Assembly (NCBI GenBank): GCA_050010595.1 | Contig: JBEKKS010000011.1 | Span: 1 to 64,000 of the forward strand | Direction: 5' to 3' | Length of the DNA stretch: 64,000 nt | Source of the DNA: Palsa-513 sp050010595 | GTDB taxonomy: Bacteria > Actinomycetota > Thermoleophilia > Solirubrobacterales > Solirubrobacteraceae | Shown: one piece after another, positions 8,909-17,409 of the stretch | How positions within the stretch are numbered: position 1 is the stretch's first letter | Layout of the letters: each line of letters opens with the position of its first letter | Position numbers and translations under genes: made by a program | The notes under the pieces: model-generated | What the model saw: only the letters and a program-made list of their open reading frames with translations | What the model was told of the DNA's origin: nothing | Database searches by the model: none

Positions 8909-9339
8909 TGGACGAGCGCTACGCGATAGTCGTCGCGCGCTTCTATGCCGACATCGCCGACAGGCTGGTCGCGAGCGCGCGCCGTACGTTCGACTCCGAC
9001 GGGGCACACGACGTCGACGTCTTCGAGGTTCCCGGCGCTTTTGAGCTGCCGCTCGCTGCCCTATATGTCGCCCAGAGTGGGCGCTACCGCGGGATCGCCT
9101 GCCTGGGCGCTGTGATCCGTGGCGAGACCGACCATTACGACCACGTCTGCGCGGAGGCAGCGCGCGGCCTCCAGGACGTCCAGCTGCGCACGGGCGTTCC
9201 CTGCGCGTTCGGCGTTCTGACCGTCGAGTCGATGGACCAGGCACTCGAGCGCTCCGGTGGGCGCAAGCGAGATCACGGCGCGCAGGCCGCTCACGCCGTG
9301 CTGACGCTCGCGCGGCTGCGCGAGACGCTGGAGAGCTAA
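8908..9339 (+). CDS. ribH: 6,7-dimethyl-8-ribityllumazine synthase
   Basis: Condenses diaminopyrimidine with dihydroxybutanone phosphate to the lumazine substrate of RibE, usually as a 60-mer or pentamer. The protein has 143 residues. Family landmarks are V-P-G-A-F-E-L-P-L near residues 44-52, G-A-V-I-R-G-E-T with the following D-H-Y near 70-80, and an F-G-V-L-T stretch. It is the last gene of the riboflavin operon, sharing one base with ribBA. Its stop region overlaps the convergent MMPL transporter gene by 4 nt, so there is no room for a terminator between them. Confidence 0.94.
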   Translation: MDERYAIVVARFYADIADRLVASARRTFDSDGAHDVDVFEVPGAFELPLAALYVAQSGRYRGIACLGAVIRGETDHYDHVCAEAARGLQDVQLRTGVPCAFGVLTVESMDQALERSGGRKRDHGAQAAHAVLTLARLRETLES

Positions 9340-11552
9340 GCCGGCTCGGTCTCCGGCTCGAGCGGACGGTGCGCCGGTGCTCGGGCGGCCGCCGCACCGC
9401 GCGCCGCGTTGCCCTCGATGTTGATGTGCGGTAGGCGCGCGTCGAGCCAGCTCGGCAGCCGCCAGGTGACCGGCCCGAGCAACTCGAGCACCGCGGGCAG
9501 CAGCACGCAGCGCACGACGACCGCATCGAGGAAGACGGCCGCGGCTAGACCGAAGCCGAACTCCTTGATCGAGCGTTCGTCACCGAGCATGAATGACAGG
9601 AAGACGCAGATCATGATCGCGGCGGCCGCCGTGATCACGCGACCAGTGAAGGCGAGCCCGTTCGTCACCGCCTCGGTTGCGTCCTGCCGGCGGATCCATT
9701 CTTCGCGCACGCGCGAGACCAGGAAGACCTCGTAGTCCATCGACAGTCCGAAGACGACCGCGAAGATGATCACGGGAATCCATGGTTCGATCGGGCCCTT
9801 CTGGACGCCGAAGATGCTCGACAGCCAGCCCCACTGGAAGATCGCCACTGTCGCGCCGAGCGATCCGCCGATGCTGAGAATGTTCATTGCTGCAGCCTGC
9901 AGCGCGATCACCGGCGAGCGGAACATGACCAGCAGGAGTAGGGCGGACAGCACGACGACGATCGCGATGAACAACGGCAGCTTGGCCGAGAGCACGTTCG
10001 AGAAGTCGATCGAGCCCGCCGTGAAGCCGCCGACGAGGACGGTCGCATGCGCCGTCTGCGTGAACCGTGGCAGCACGGTGTTGCGCAGTGTGTTGACGAG
10101 GTTCGTGGTGGCGGGCGCCTGCGGCGCCGACTCGGGGTAGGCCTCGAAGACGGCGATGCGCTTGCTTGGCGAGTACGAGGCCGGGCTCAAGCCCCCATGC
10201 ACGATGTCGGGCGTCGCCTGGACCGCGGCGCGGATCGTCGTGAGCGCGGCCGCGTCGCCGGCGGAGGGGAGCTCTGCGACGATCAGCAGCGGTCCATTGA
10301 AGCCGGCGCCGAAGCCGTGCGCGAGCATGTCGAAGGCATGGCGCGAGGTGAGGTTCGAAGCGTCGTTGCCGGCGTCGCTCGTGTCGAGGCGCAGCGCGAA
10401 GACAGGCGAGAGCGCGGCGATCATCACCGCCAGGGAGACGAGCGCCATTCGGATCGGATGGCGTTGGATGAACTGGCTCCAGCTGCGCCAGCGCGAGTGC
10501 GAGGCGGCGAGCGCCCGCTCCTCGGGGCTCAGGTCGGCGGCCGCCCGGGCCTTCTTCCCGGCGACCCGCGTGCCGAAGCGCGAGATCAGCGCCGGCAGCA
10601 GCGTCAGTGAGGCGAGCAGCACCAGCAGCACGCCGAGCACGGAAGCGATCGAGAGCCCGTACATGAACGTCACGCCGGTCGCAAACATGCCGAGCAGCGC
10701 GATCACGACCGTGCAACCGGCGAGCAGGATCGCGCGACCCGAGGTGTCCATCGCCTCGTCGAGCGACTCCTGCACGTCGTGCGTTCGACGGTAGTTCTCG
10801 CGGAAGCGCGTGACGAGGAAGAGCGCGTAGTCGATTCCAACGCCAAGGCCGATCATCAGGGCGAGCTCCGGGCCGACGTTCGAGATCGCTGTCACGTGCG
10901 TCGCGAGCCCGATCAGCCCGGTACCGGTGATCAGGCCGAGGCCTGCGGTGACGAGCGGCATACCTGCGGCGACGAGCGAGCCGAAGGTGATCAGCAGGAT
11001 CACGAGCGCCGCGAGCACGCCCACCTCGGTCGCGGGTCCGACGTTGAAGCCCTCCGCGTCTTCGACGACCGCGCCGCCCGCGGCGAGCGAAACGCCGGGG
11101 ACGTGCGTCGTCGTGAGCGCGATCAGCGGCTTGCCGGTATTGACGTTGAGCAGGTTCGCCGGCTTGTCGTAGAAGATCGTCTCGAAAGCAGTCTTGCGAT
11201 CGCGCGAGACCTCGACCGCGCCGCCCGGCGAGTACGGACTCAGCACGCCGACGACGTGCGGGAGGCTCTTCACCTTCGCGAGCAGCGGCAGCATCGCGGC
11301 GCGCACGGAAGGGCTATCGATCGTCCCGTGAGTCACGTGGAAGACGAGCGTGTCCTTGTCGCCGCTCTGCGTGCCGAAGTCGTGCTCGAGCAGGTCGAGG
11401 ACGGTCTGCGACTGCGTGCCGGGGAGCCCGTAGTTGGTCGAGTAGCTGCGCCCGATCGCCTGCGCGGCGGCACTCGCGGCGATCGCGATGATGATCCAGC
11501 CAACGATCACGATCCGGCGGTGGTTGCTGCACCAGTGCGCGAGGCCTATCAA
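9336..11552 (-). CDS. MMPL/RND-family membrane transporter
   Basis: A 738-residue RND-superfamily transporter of the MMPL type, expected to move lipids or hydrophobic compounds using the proton gradient. The layout is an N-terminal membrane helix (about residues 14-32), an extracellular domain, a block of about five helices with G-L-G-V-G-I-D-Y-A-L-F-L-V-T-R-F-R-E, a second helix near 370, a second extracellular domain, and a final helix block with F-G-L-S-M-D-Y-E-V-F-L-V-S-R-V-R-E. The two G-x-x-x-D-Y motifs carry the proton-relay Asp-Tyr pairs. The start appears to be TTG at 11552. The C-terminal tail is Ala/Arg rich. The substrate cannot be told from the sequence. Confidence 0.85.
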   Translation of the reverse strand: MIGLAHWCSNHRRIVIVGWIIIAIAASAAAQAIGRSYSTNYGLPGTQSQTVLDLLEHDFGTQSGDKDTLVFHVTHGTIDSPSVRAAMLPLLAKVKSLPHVVGVLSPYSPGGAVEVSRDRKTAFETIFYDKPANLLNVNTGKPLIALTTTHVPGVSLAAGGAVVEDAEGFNVGPATEVGVLAALVILLITFGSLVAAGMPLVTAGLGLITGTGLIGLATHVTAISNVGPELALMIGLGVGIDYALFLVTRFRENYRRTHDVQESLDEAMDTSGRAILLAGCTVVIALLGMFATGVTFMYGLSIASVLGVLLVLLASLTLLPALISRFGTRVAGKKARAAADLSPEERALAASHSRWRSWSQFIQRHPIRMALVSLAVMIAALSPVFALRLDTSDAGNDASNLTSRHAFDMLAHGFGAGFNGPLLIVAELPSAGDAAALTTIRAAVQATPDIVHGGLSPASYSPSKRIAVFEAYPESAPQAPATTNLVNTLRNTVLPRFTQTAHATVLVGGFTAGSIDFSNVLSAKLPLFIAIVVVLSALLLLVMFRSPVIALQAAAMNILSIGGSLGATVAIFQWGWLSSIFGVQKGPIEPWIPVIIFAVVFGLSMDYEVFLVSRVREEWIRRQDATEAVTNGLAFTGRVITAAAAIMICVFLSFMLGDERSIKEFGFGLAAAVFLDAVVVRCVLLPAVLELLGPVTWRLPSWLDARLPHINIEGNAARGAAAARAPAHRPLEPETEPA

Positions 11553-11666
11553 GAGATCACCGGTCCAATCCGAAGTTCATGGCCCGCCGATGCGGGCATC
11601 CCCTTGTCGTTCGCCGCATGCAGGGCCAACCGGACGGCACCCCCGACGACGCTGTACAGCCGCCAC

Positions 11667-11672
11667 ATTCTA
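11667..11672 (-). promoter_or_regulatory. Possible -10 element for the MMPL gene
   Basis: Read on the minus strand, 11672-11667 is TAGAAT, a good -10 box with no clear -35. It would give a leader of about 105 nt before the TTG at 11552. Confidence 0.3.
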
Positions 11673-11728
11673 GGCAAGTCGGCCGGCGCCGCCTTTCGCA
11701 TGAGCCGAGCGTGCCGCGGCTGACCCAT

Positions 11729-11734
11729 TACACT
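11729..11734 (+). promoter_or_regulatory. -10 element of rpmB
   Basis: TACACT ends 9 nt before the rpmB ATG, leaving at most a few bases of leader. Confidence 0.5.
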
Positions 11735-11743
11735 TCCCGAGCC

Positions 11744-11935
11744 ATGGCAAAGGTCTGTCACTCCTGCGGCAAGGGTCCGGCGTTCGGCAACAGCCGCAGC
11801 CACTCGATGGTTGCGACGCGTCGGCGCTTTGACCCGAACCTGCAGAAGGTCCGCATCGTCGAGGACGCCACGCCGCGTCGTGTTTACGTCTGCACACGCT
11901 GCCTCAAGGCCGGCAAGGTAACCAAGGCGCTCTAG
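11744..11935 (+). CDS. rpmB: 50S ribosomal protein L28 (bL28)
   Basis: A 63-residue bL28, a structural protein of the large ribosomal subunit. It starts M-A-K-V-C-H-S-C-G-K-G-P and carries two C-x-x-C pairs (VCHSCG and VCTRCL), so it is the zinc-binding (C+) form. The conserved N-S-R-S-H-S and A-T-R-R-R-F-x-P-N-L-Q stretches are present. It begins 9 nt after a TACACT box. A fakA-like gene and recG follow on the same strand, the usual Gram-positive order. Confidence 0.97.
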   Translation: MAKVCHSCGKGPAFGNSRSHSMVATRRRFDPNLQKVRIVEDATPRRVYVCTRCLKAGKVTKAL

Positions 11936-11953
11936 GACCTCGGTGCAAGGGTC

Positions 11954-13591
11954 GTGACTGACCCCAACATCGTCCGCTTCCGTACGATCGTCGCCGGCGC
12001 CCTGGCGCAGCTCGAATCACGCCGGCAGGAGGTCAACGACCTCAACGTCTTTCCCGTCGCCGACGGCGACACCGGCGACAACATGGTGCTCACGCTGCGC
12101 GCCGTCGTCGAGGAGCTCGACCGGCTCGGCGCCGACGGCGATCGCACGATCGACGAGATCGGCCGCGACGAGATCGTCGACGCCGTCGCGCGCGCCGCGC
12201 TGCTCGGCGCCCGCGGTAACAGCGGTGTGATCCTCTCGCAACTGATCCGCGGGGCCGCGGAGGAGCTTGTCAGCCGGCCCGGTGAGCTGGTCGACGCAAC
12301 GCTGATCGGCGCGGCGCTCGCGCGTGCCGCAGACCGCGCCTACGCCTCGGTCCGCGATCCGGCCGAGGGCACGATCCTCACCGTCGTGCGCGAGATGGCA
12401 AGCCGGGTCGCCGTCGAGCTCGCGCACATGCCGGACCCGCGACTCTCCGCCGATGCACCGAGCGAAGAGCAGGACGACATGATCGCCAGCGTGCTCGAGC
12501 GCGCGGTGGTGGCCGGGGAGGCATCGGTGATGCGCACGCCGGACATGCTCGCGGTCCTACGCGATGCCGGCGTCGTCGATGCCGGGGGATACGCGCTGAC
12601 GATCATCTTCGCCGGGATCGTCGCGGCGCTGCGCGGCGACGAGGCCCCACCGCTATCGCACCACGCTGCTGCGCGCATCAGCCACCCACAGCACGCATCC
12701 TCGACCTATCGCTACTGCACCAACTTCGCGGTCACCGGGGAGGGTCTCGAGCCGGGCCGGTTCGCCCACGCGCTCGAGCAGCTCGGCGACTCGGTGCTCG
12801 TCGTTGGCGACGCGACGACGCTCAAAGTGCACGTGCACACCGACGAGCCCGCAAGCGCGACGGCGGTGTTCGCCACTGCCGGCGTGGTCTCCCATCTCGA
12901 CGTCGCGGACATGCACGATCAGATGCGAGTCCGGCTCGCCCGCAGCGCTGCCGCGGCGGGCACTCGCTGCGGCGTCCTCGCGGTGGTCGGGAGCCGCGGC
13001 ATCGGTGAGCTCTTCGAGAGCCTTGGCGCGCACGTCCTCGACGGCGGCCCGACGCTCAACCCGTCCACGTACGAGCTGCTCGCTGGGATTCATGCGGTCC
13101 CGACAGAGGAGGTCGTCGTTCTGACCAACGAGGCCAGCGTCGTCCTCGCCGCTGAGAATGCTGCGGCGCTGTCGGAGAAGCAGGTCGTCGTCGTGCCGTC
13201 GCGCAACCAGCAGACTGCGCTGGCGGCGCTTGTCGCATATTCGCCCGAGCGCTCCGCGAGCGAGAACGCTGCGGCGATCGCGGCAGGGCTCGCGCGTGTG
13301 CGCAGCGGCTCGGTTGCGCCTGCGACCCGTGACGACGCCGAGGGCCGCTTCCACGCCGGCGACGCAGTCGGGTTCGTCGACGAGGCGATCGTCGCCTGGG
13401 GTCAGCCGGAGGAGACCCTGGCGCAGGTCCTGGCGACGCTCGGCGATGGCACCGAGCTGATCACGTGCATCGCCGGACCCGAGGCCCCACTCGCCAGCGA
13501 CCGCGTGGCAACGCTCGTACCGGGCGGCCTCGAGCTCGAGCATCGAGGCGGTGGTCAGCCCGGCCACTGGTGGCTGCTCAGCGCCGAGTGA
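11954..13591 (+). CDS. fakA: DAK-phosphatase/FakA-like fatty-acid kinase subunit
   Basis: A 545-residue protein of the DhaL/DegV-associated family. The N-terminal DhaL-type ATP-binding domain contains N-V-F-P-V-A-D-G-D-T-G-D-N-M (residues 31-44), whose Asp residues coordinate Mg-ATP, then A-L-L-G-A-R-G-N-S-G-V-I-L-S-Q. The C-terminal half resembles the FakA middle and C domains. In Firmicutes FakA phosphorylates fatty acids bound by FakB (DegV); I see no degV/fakB in this window, so the partner must lie elsewhere. The start is GTG at 11954, 18 nt after rpmB. Its place between rpmB and recG is the classical genomic position of this family. Confidence 0.82.
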   Translation: MTDPNIVRFRTIVAGALAQLESRRQEVNDLNVFPVADGDTGDNMVLTLRAVVEELDRLGADGDRTIDEIGRDEIVDAVARAALLGARGNSGVILSQLIRGAAEELVSRPGELVDATLIGAALARAADRAYASVRDPAEGTILTVVREMASRVAVELAHMPDPRLSADAPSEEQDDMIASVLERAVVAGEASVMRTPDMLAVLRDAGVVDAGGYALTIIFAGIVAALRGDEAPPLSHHAAARISHPQHASSTYRYCTNFAVTGEGLEPGRFAHALEQLGDSVLVVGDATTLKVHVHTDEPASATAVFATAGVVSHLDVADMHDQMRVRLARSAAAAGTRCGVLAVVGSRGIGELFESLGAHVLDGGPTLNPSTYELLAGIHAVPTEEVVVLTNEASVVLAAENAAALSEKQVVVVPSRNQQTALAALVAYSPERSASENAAAIAAGLARVRSGSVAPATRDDAEGRFHAGDAVGFVDEAIVAWGQPEETLAQVLATLGDGTELITCIAGPEAPLASDRVATLVPGGLELEHRGGGQPGHWWLLSAE

Positions 13592-13648
13592 GCCGCCGGG
13601 GCTCGTGCGGGCTCCAGCGAGTTTCGTGGAACGCGCCGTCGCGCCGTT

Positions 13649-13654
13649 CATCAT
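13649..13654 (+). promoter_or_regulatory. Possible -10 element of recG
   Basis: CATCAT is followed by 6 bases and then the recG ATG at 13661, matching the leaderless spacing of neighbouring genes though the first base is off consensus. Confidence 0.3.
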
Positions 13655-13660
13655 GAGGCG

Positions 13661-15802
13661 ATGGGGACCTCGACAGCCCAGCTGACGGGCCTGCGGTTCG
13701 CGGGCGGCGAGACGCCCGACCGCGAGCGGCTCCTCGGCGCCGTCCACTGGCCGCGGCCGTCCGCGCTCACCAGGCCCCTGCCGCTGAAGGGAAAGATGGC
13801 GGAAGCCGCTGAGGCGCTCGGCCTCCTGACCGTCGCCGACCTGCTCGATTACGTTCCGCGTGCGCGTCGCGAAGGGCGGACGGTCGCTGCGCTCAGCCAG
13901 GGGGAGACCGCGACCGTGGTCGTCGAGGTCCGCTCGATAACGCAGCGGCCCGTGCACCGCCGCGGGATGCGAGCGATCGTTGAGGCGACCGTGGCCGATC
14001 AGACGGGGCCGATGATCGCGACGTTCTTCAACCAGCCATGGCTGGCGCGACGCTACCGCCCGGGCACGCAGCTCGTCCTGCACGGCAAGTACGAGGGGCG
14101 CAACCGCTTCCGTGTCGCGGCTCACGCGCAGACCGACGAGGCGACCGCCGGCGGTGAGGACGTCTCGCATTACGCCGTGACGGAAGGCATCTCGAGCACT
14201 CAGATTCTCGCGCTGGTGCGCGAGGCACGGCCGGCACTCGCCGACGTTCACGATCCGCTGCCGGCGCGAATGCGCGCCGCGGAGCATCTCGCGCTGCGCA
14301 GCGCCGCGCTCGAGGCAGTTCACTTCGGTGCTTCGCCAGGCGAGGTCGAGGCCGGCCGGCGCAGACTGGCTTTCGAGGAGCTATTCCTGCTGCAGCTTGG
14401 GCTGCTCGTGCGCCGCGCGCGGCGCAGCGGCGAAGCTCGCGCGGTCGCGCTCGACGCGCCACCGACGCTCAGCGCGCGCTGGCTCGCCTCGGGTCTTCCG
14501 TTCGCGCTGACTGGCGACCAGCAGGCTGCGATCGCCGAGGTCGGGGCGGATCTTGCTGGCGCGACGCCGGCGCAACGACTGCTGATGGGGGAGGTCGGCA
14601 GCGGCAAGACGGTCGTGGCTCTGCACGCGATGCTCCGCGCCGTCGAATGTGGCGCCCAGGCCGCGCTGATGGCGCCAACGGAAACCCTTGCCGAGCAGCA
14701 CTTCGCGACGATCCAGCGGCTGCTCGGTGGCGAACCCGTAACGCTGGCTTTGCTGACCGGGTCGACGCCGGCCGTGCGCCGCGCGCAGATCCTCGCGCGA
14801 CTGGAGAGCGGCGAGCTGTCACTGATCGTCGGCACGCATGCGCTGATCGAGGATCCGGTGGTGTTCCGTTCGCTTGCGCTTGCGGTGATCGACGAGCAGC
14901 ACCGCTTCGGTGTGCGCCAGCGCGCAGCCCTCGACGCGAAGGCGCCGCCAGGTCTGGCACCGCATGTGCTGCACATGACGGCGACCCCGATCCCGCGGAC
15001 GCTCGCGCTGTGCAACTACGGCGATCTCGATCAGACGCGCCTGCGTGACCTGCCTGTCCGGCGCCAGCCGATCGCCACGCACATCGTCTCGGGCGCTCGC
15101 GCGCGAGCGCGGGCGTACGAGCGCATCGCCGAGGAGGTGCGCGCCGGACGCCAGGCATTCGTCGTCTGCCCGCTCGTCGAACAGTCCGAGGAGCCCGACG
15201 GCGGTGATGTGCGCGCAGCCACGGCGGAGTTCGAGCGGCTGCGCGGCGGCGAGCTGAGCGAGTTTCGCGTGGTCCTGATTCACGGACAGCTCCCGCACCG
15301 CGCGAAGCAGGCTGCGATGGCCGCGTTCGCGGCGGGCGAGGCGGACGTCCTCGTTGCGACCACCGTCATCGAGGTCGGGATCGACGTACCGCGCGCGACC
15401 GTAATGCTGATCGAGAACGCCGAGCGCTTCGGCATCTCCCAGCTCCACCAGCTGCGTGGGCGCGTCGGACGCGGGGGAGACCCTGCGCTCTGCCTGCTCT
15501 GCGGTCCCAAGGACTCCGCCCGCCTCAGCGCGCTCGCCGAGCACGACGACGGCTTCGAGCTCGCCGAGATCGATCTACGCTTGCGCAAGGAAGGCGAGCT
15601 GATCGGTACGCGCCAGTCGGGCGTAGGCCAGTTCGCCATCGCGCGGCTGCCCGAGGACGAGGCGCTGCTCGTGAGCGCGCGGCACTGGGCCGAGCGGCTC
15701 GCGTCGCAGGACCCCGAGCTCGAGCAGCCCGAGCACGGATTGCTGCGCGCGGCGGTTGCGGCGCGCCACCCGGAGATCACCGCGCGAGCGATCGTCGCCT
15801 GA
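13661..15802 (+). CDS. recG: ATP-dependent DNA helicase RecG
   Basis: RecG remodels stalled replication forks and branch-migrates Holliday junctions. This 713-residue protein has an N-terminal wedge/OB domain (about residues 40-160) and a superfamily 2 helicase core: Walker A G-E-V-G-S-G-K-T near 309, the D-E-Q-H box near 410, T-A-T-P-I-P-R-T near 440, and the C-terminal motifs T-T-V-I-E-V-G-I-D-V-P and Q-L-R-G-R-V-G-R-G. The length is in the family range. Its stop shares a base with the rsmD start (TGATG). Confidence 0.96.
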   Translation: MGTSTAQLTGLRFAGGETPDRERLLGAVHWPRPSALTRPLPLKGKMAEAAEALGLLTVADLLDYVPRARREGRTVAALSQGETATVVVEVRSITQRPVHRRGMRAIVEATVADQTGPMIATFFNQPWLARRYRPGTQLVLHGKYEGRNRFRVAAHAQTDEATAGGEDVSHYAVTEGISSTQILALVREARPALADVHDPLPARMRAAEHLALRSAALEAVHFGASPGEVEAGRRRLAFEELFLLQLGLLVRRARRSGEARAVALDAPPTLSARWLASGLPFALTGDQQAAIAEVGADLAGATPAQRLLMGEVGSGKTVVALHAMLRAVECGAQAALMAPTETLAEQHFATIQRLLGGEPVTLALLTGSTPAVRRAQILARLESGELSLIVGTHALIEDPVVFRSLALAVIDEQHRFGVRQRAALDAKAPPGLAPHVLHMTATPIPRTLALCNYGDLDQTRLRDLPVRRQPIATHIVSGARARARAYERIAEEVRAGRQAFVVCPLVEQSEEPDGGDVRAATAEFERLRGGELSEFRVVLIHGQLPHRAKQAAMAAFAAGEADVLVATTVIEVGIDVPRATVMLIENAERFGISQLHQLRGRVGRGGDPALCLLCGPKDSARLSALAEHDDGFELAEIDLRLRKEGELIGTRQSGVGQFAIARLPEDEALLVSARHWAERLASQDPELEQPEHGLLRAAVAARHPEITARAIVA

Positions 15803-16347
15803 TGCGAGTCGTCGCTGGTGAGCTCGGCGGGCGGCGCATCGAAGCGCCGGCCGGGCGCGGCACGCGCCCGACATCGGAGCGCGCTCGCGAGGCGCTGTTC
15901 TCGATCCTCGGCAACATCTCCGGGAGCGAGGTTCTCGACCTCTTTGCCGGATCGGGCGCGCTCGGTATCGAAGCGCTGTCGCGCGGCGCGGCTCACGCGA
16001 CGTTCGTCGAGAGCGCCCCCGCAGCGGCTGCGACGATCGAGCGCAATATCGCGAAGCTCGCGCTCGGCGACCGGGCACGACTGTTTCGCGTGGACGTCGA
16101 AAGCGCCCTTCGCGCAGCGGCCGTAGGCGCCGACAAATACGATCTGGTCTTCATCGACCCGCCATACGCTGGTGCCAGTGCTCTTGGCGCGCTCCTCGAC
16201 GAGACCTTGCCGCCCCTGCTGCGGCCCACGGCTCGCGTGGTGAGCGAGAGCGACCGCCGGGAGCCGCTGGCCTTGAGCCTGCCGCTCACCCGCGAACGAC
16301 GCTACGGCGACACGATCATCCGCATCCATCGATCCAGCGACACTTGA
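15802..16347 (+). CDS. rsmD: 16S rRNA (guanine966-N2)-methyltransferase RsmD
   Basis: A SAM-dependent methyltransferase of 181 residues that modifies G966 of 16S rRNA. It has the RsmD opening M-R-V-V-A-G-E-L-G-G-R, the R-P-T-S-E-R-x-R-E-A-L-F element, SAM motif V-L-D-L-F-A-G-S-G-A-L-G-I-E-A at 44-58, and the catalytic F-I-D-P-P-Y at 117-122. It is coupled to recG upstream by a one-base overlap and to coaD downstream by a TTGA overlap. The recG-rsmD-coaD order is highly conserved in actinobacteria. Confidence 0.94.
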   Translation: MRVVAGELGGRRIEAPAGRGTRPTSERAREALFSILGNISGSEVLDLFAGSGALGIEALSRGAAHATFVESAPAAAATIERNIAKLALGDRARLFRVDVESALRAAAVGADKYDLVFIDPPYAGASALGALLDETLPPLLRPTARVVSESDRREPLALSLPLTRERRYGDTIIRIHRSSDT

Positions 16348-16841
16348 GCGCCAAGAAACGCATCGCCGTCTGTCCCGGGTCCTATGACCCGATCACGAAC
16401 GGGCACGTCGACGTGATCACTCGCACCGCGGAGCTCTTCGACGAGGTGATCGTCGCGGTCGTCAACCACTCGCTGCGCAAGCACCCGACGCTCTTTTCGC
16501 TGGAGGAGCGCGTGGAGTTCATCGAGGCAGCAACCGTGCGGCTGGACCGCATCCGCGTCCTCCCTTTCGACACGCTGATCGTCGAGTTCGCTCGCACAAT
16601 GGGTGCCACGGCGATCGTCAAGGGACTGCGCGCGATCTCGGACTTCGAGTACGAGTTCGAGATGAACCAGCTCAACCGCAAGCAGGCGCCCCAGATCGAG
16701 TCGCTCTACATCATGGCGAGCCCCGAGTACAGCTTCTTGTCATCGAGCGGCGTGAAAGAGCTCGCGACCTTTGGCGGCGACCTCACGTCCTACGTTCACG
16801 AGCTCGTCGCGCGACGCTTGCAGGAAGAGCTGGCCCGCTAG
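16344..16841 (+). CDS. coaD: Phosphopantetheine adenylyltransferase
   Basis: Transfers AMP from ATP to 4'-phosphopantetheine, the penultimate step of coenzyme A synthesis. The protein has 165 residues. The nucleotidyltransferase signature G-S-Y-D-P-I-T-N-G-H occupies residues 12-21 with T18 and H21 in the T-x-x-H motif, and Y-S-F-L-S-S-S-G-V-K-E is the second ATP-binding element. The start is TTG at 16344 inside the rsmD stop; no better start exists, and the N-terminus aligns at full length. Confidence 0.95.
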   Translation: MSAKKRIAVCPGSYDPITNGHVDVITRTAELFDEVIVAVVNHSLRKHPTLFSLEERVEFIEAATVRLDRIRVLPFDTLIVEFARTMGATAIVKGLRAISDFEYEFEMNQLNRKQAPQIESLYIMASPEYSFLSSSGVKELATFGGDLTSYVHELVARRLQEELAR

Positions 16842-16892
16842 CGAATCCCGGCAACAAGACGCGCAGTGTTTTGCGTCTGAGCAGCGACCGTC

Positions 16893-16898
16893 TACCCT
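16893..16898 (+). promoter_or_regulatory. -10 element of the SepIVA-like gene
   Basis: TACCCT followed by 7 bases and then ATG at 16906. This sets the start and argues against an upstream ATG inside coaD. Confidence 0.55.
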
Positions 16899-16905
16899 TA
16901 GACCT

Positions 16906-17370
16906 ATGGATGTCCTGGTACTCATTGACAAGCTCGACGACTTGGTCCACAGCGCCAAGCAGGTTCCGCTGACCGATCAGGTGCGCGTAGACAAAGAGGA
17001 GATCTACGAGATCCTCGACCAGATGCGTGCCACGATCCCCGAGGAGATCAAGCAGGCACGCTGGATCGTCAAGGAGCGTCAGGAGATGCTCGCCGAGGCC
17101 AAGCGTGAGGCGGAGCGCATCGTCAAGGAGGGCCGTGAGCGGGCCGAGCGCCTGATCGCCGATGAGGAGATCGTCAAGGCTGCTGAGCGCGCCGCGGAGG
17201 ACATCATCGAGGACGCCCGGGCACAGGAGCGTGAGATCCGTCTCGGCGCAGAGGACTACGCGGACGAGATCCTCGACACGCTCGAGACCAATTTGACGAA
17301 GTTCATCACCGCAGTCCAGCGCGGTCGCGAGCGGCTCGCCGGTCGCGACGAGCAGGTCGGCGTCTCCTAG
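16906..17370 (+). CDS. SepIVA/DivIVA-like coiled-coil protein
   Basis: A 154-residue, strongly charged protein. Residues 1-60 form a conserved head (M-D-V-L-V-L-I-D-K-L-D-D-L-V, then V-P-L-T and I-P-E-E-I-K-Q-A); residues 60-125 are an almost continuous Glu/Lys/Arg/Ala coiled coil. Head sequence, coiled coil and the C-terminal L-T-K-F-I-x-x-V-x-x-G-R-E-R-L resemble the mycobacterial septation factor SepIVA, which also sits near the yceD-family and rnc genes in that genus. The likely role is in division-site or envelope-precursor organisation, inferred from this likeness. Atypically for SepIVA it is short, with one coiled-coil block. An F0 subunit b-like protein is the main alternative. Confidence 0.7.
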   Translation: MDVLVLIDKLDDLVHSAKQVPLTDQVRVDKEEIYEILDQMRATIPEEIKQARWIVKERQEMLAEAKREAERIVKEGRERAERLIADEEIVKAAERAAEDIIEDARAQEREIRLGAEDYADEILDTLETNLTKFITAVQRGRERLAGRDEQVGVS

Positions 17371-17409
17371 CCCGACAGCGATTCTTCTCCCGCACGTGGG
17401 CCGAGCTGC

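Noticed and set aside
11549..11668. A 39-codon minus-strand frame before the MMPL gene, after a TAGAAT box
   Set aside because: Its stop overlaps the TTG start of the transporter, which is suggestive, but it has no ribosome site, and the ATG lies within or before the predicted transcription start.
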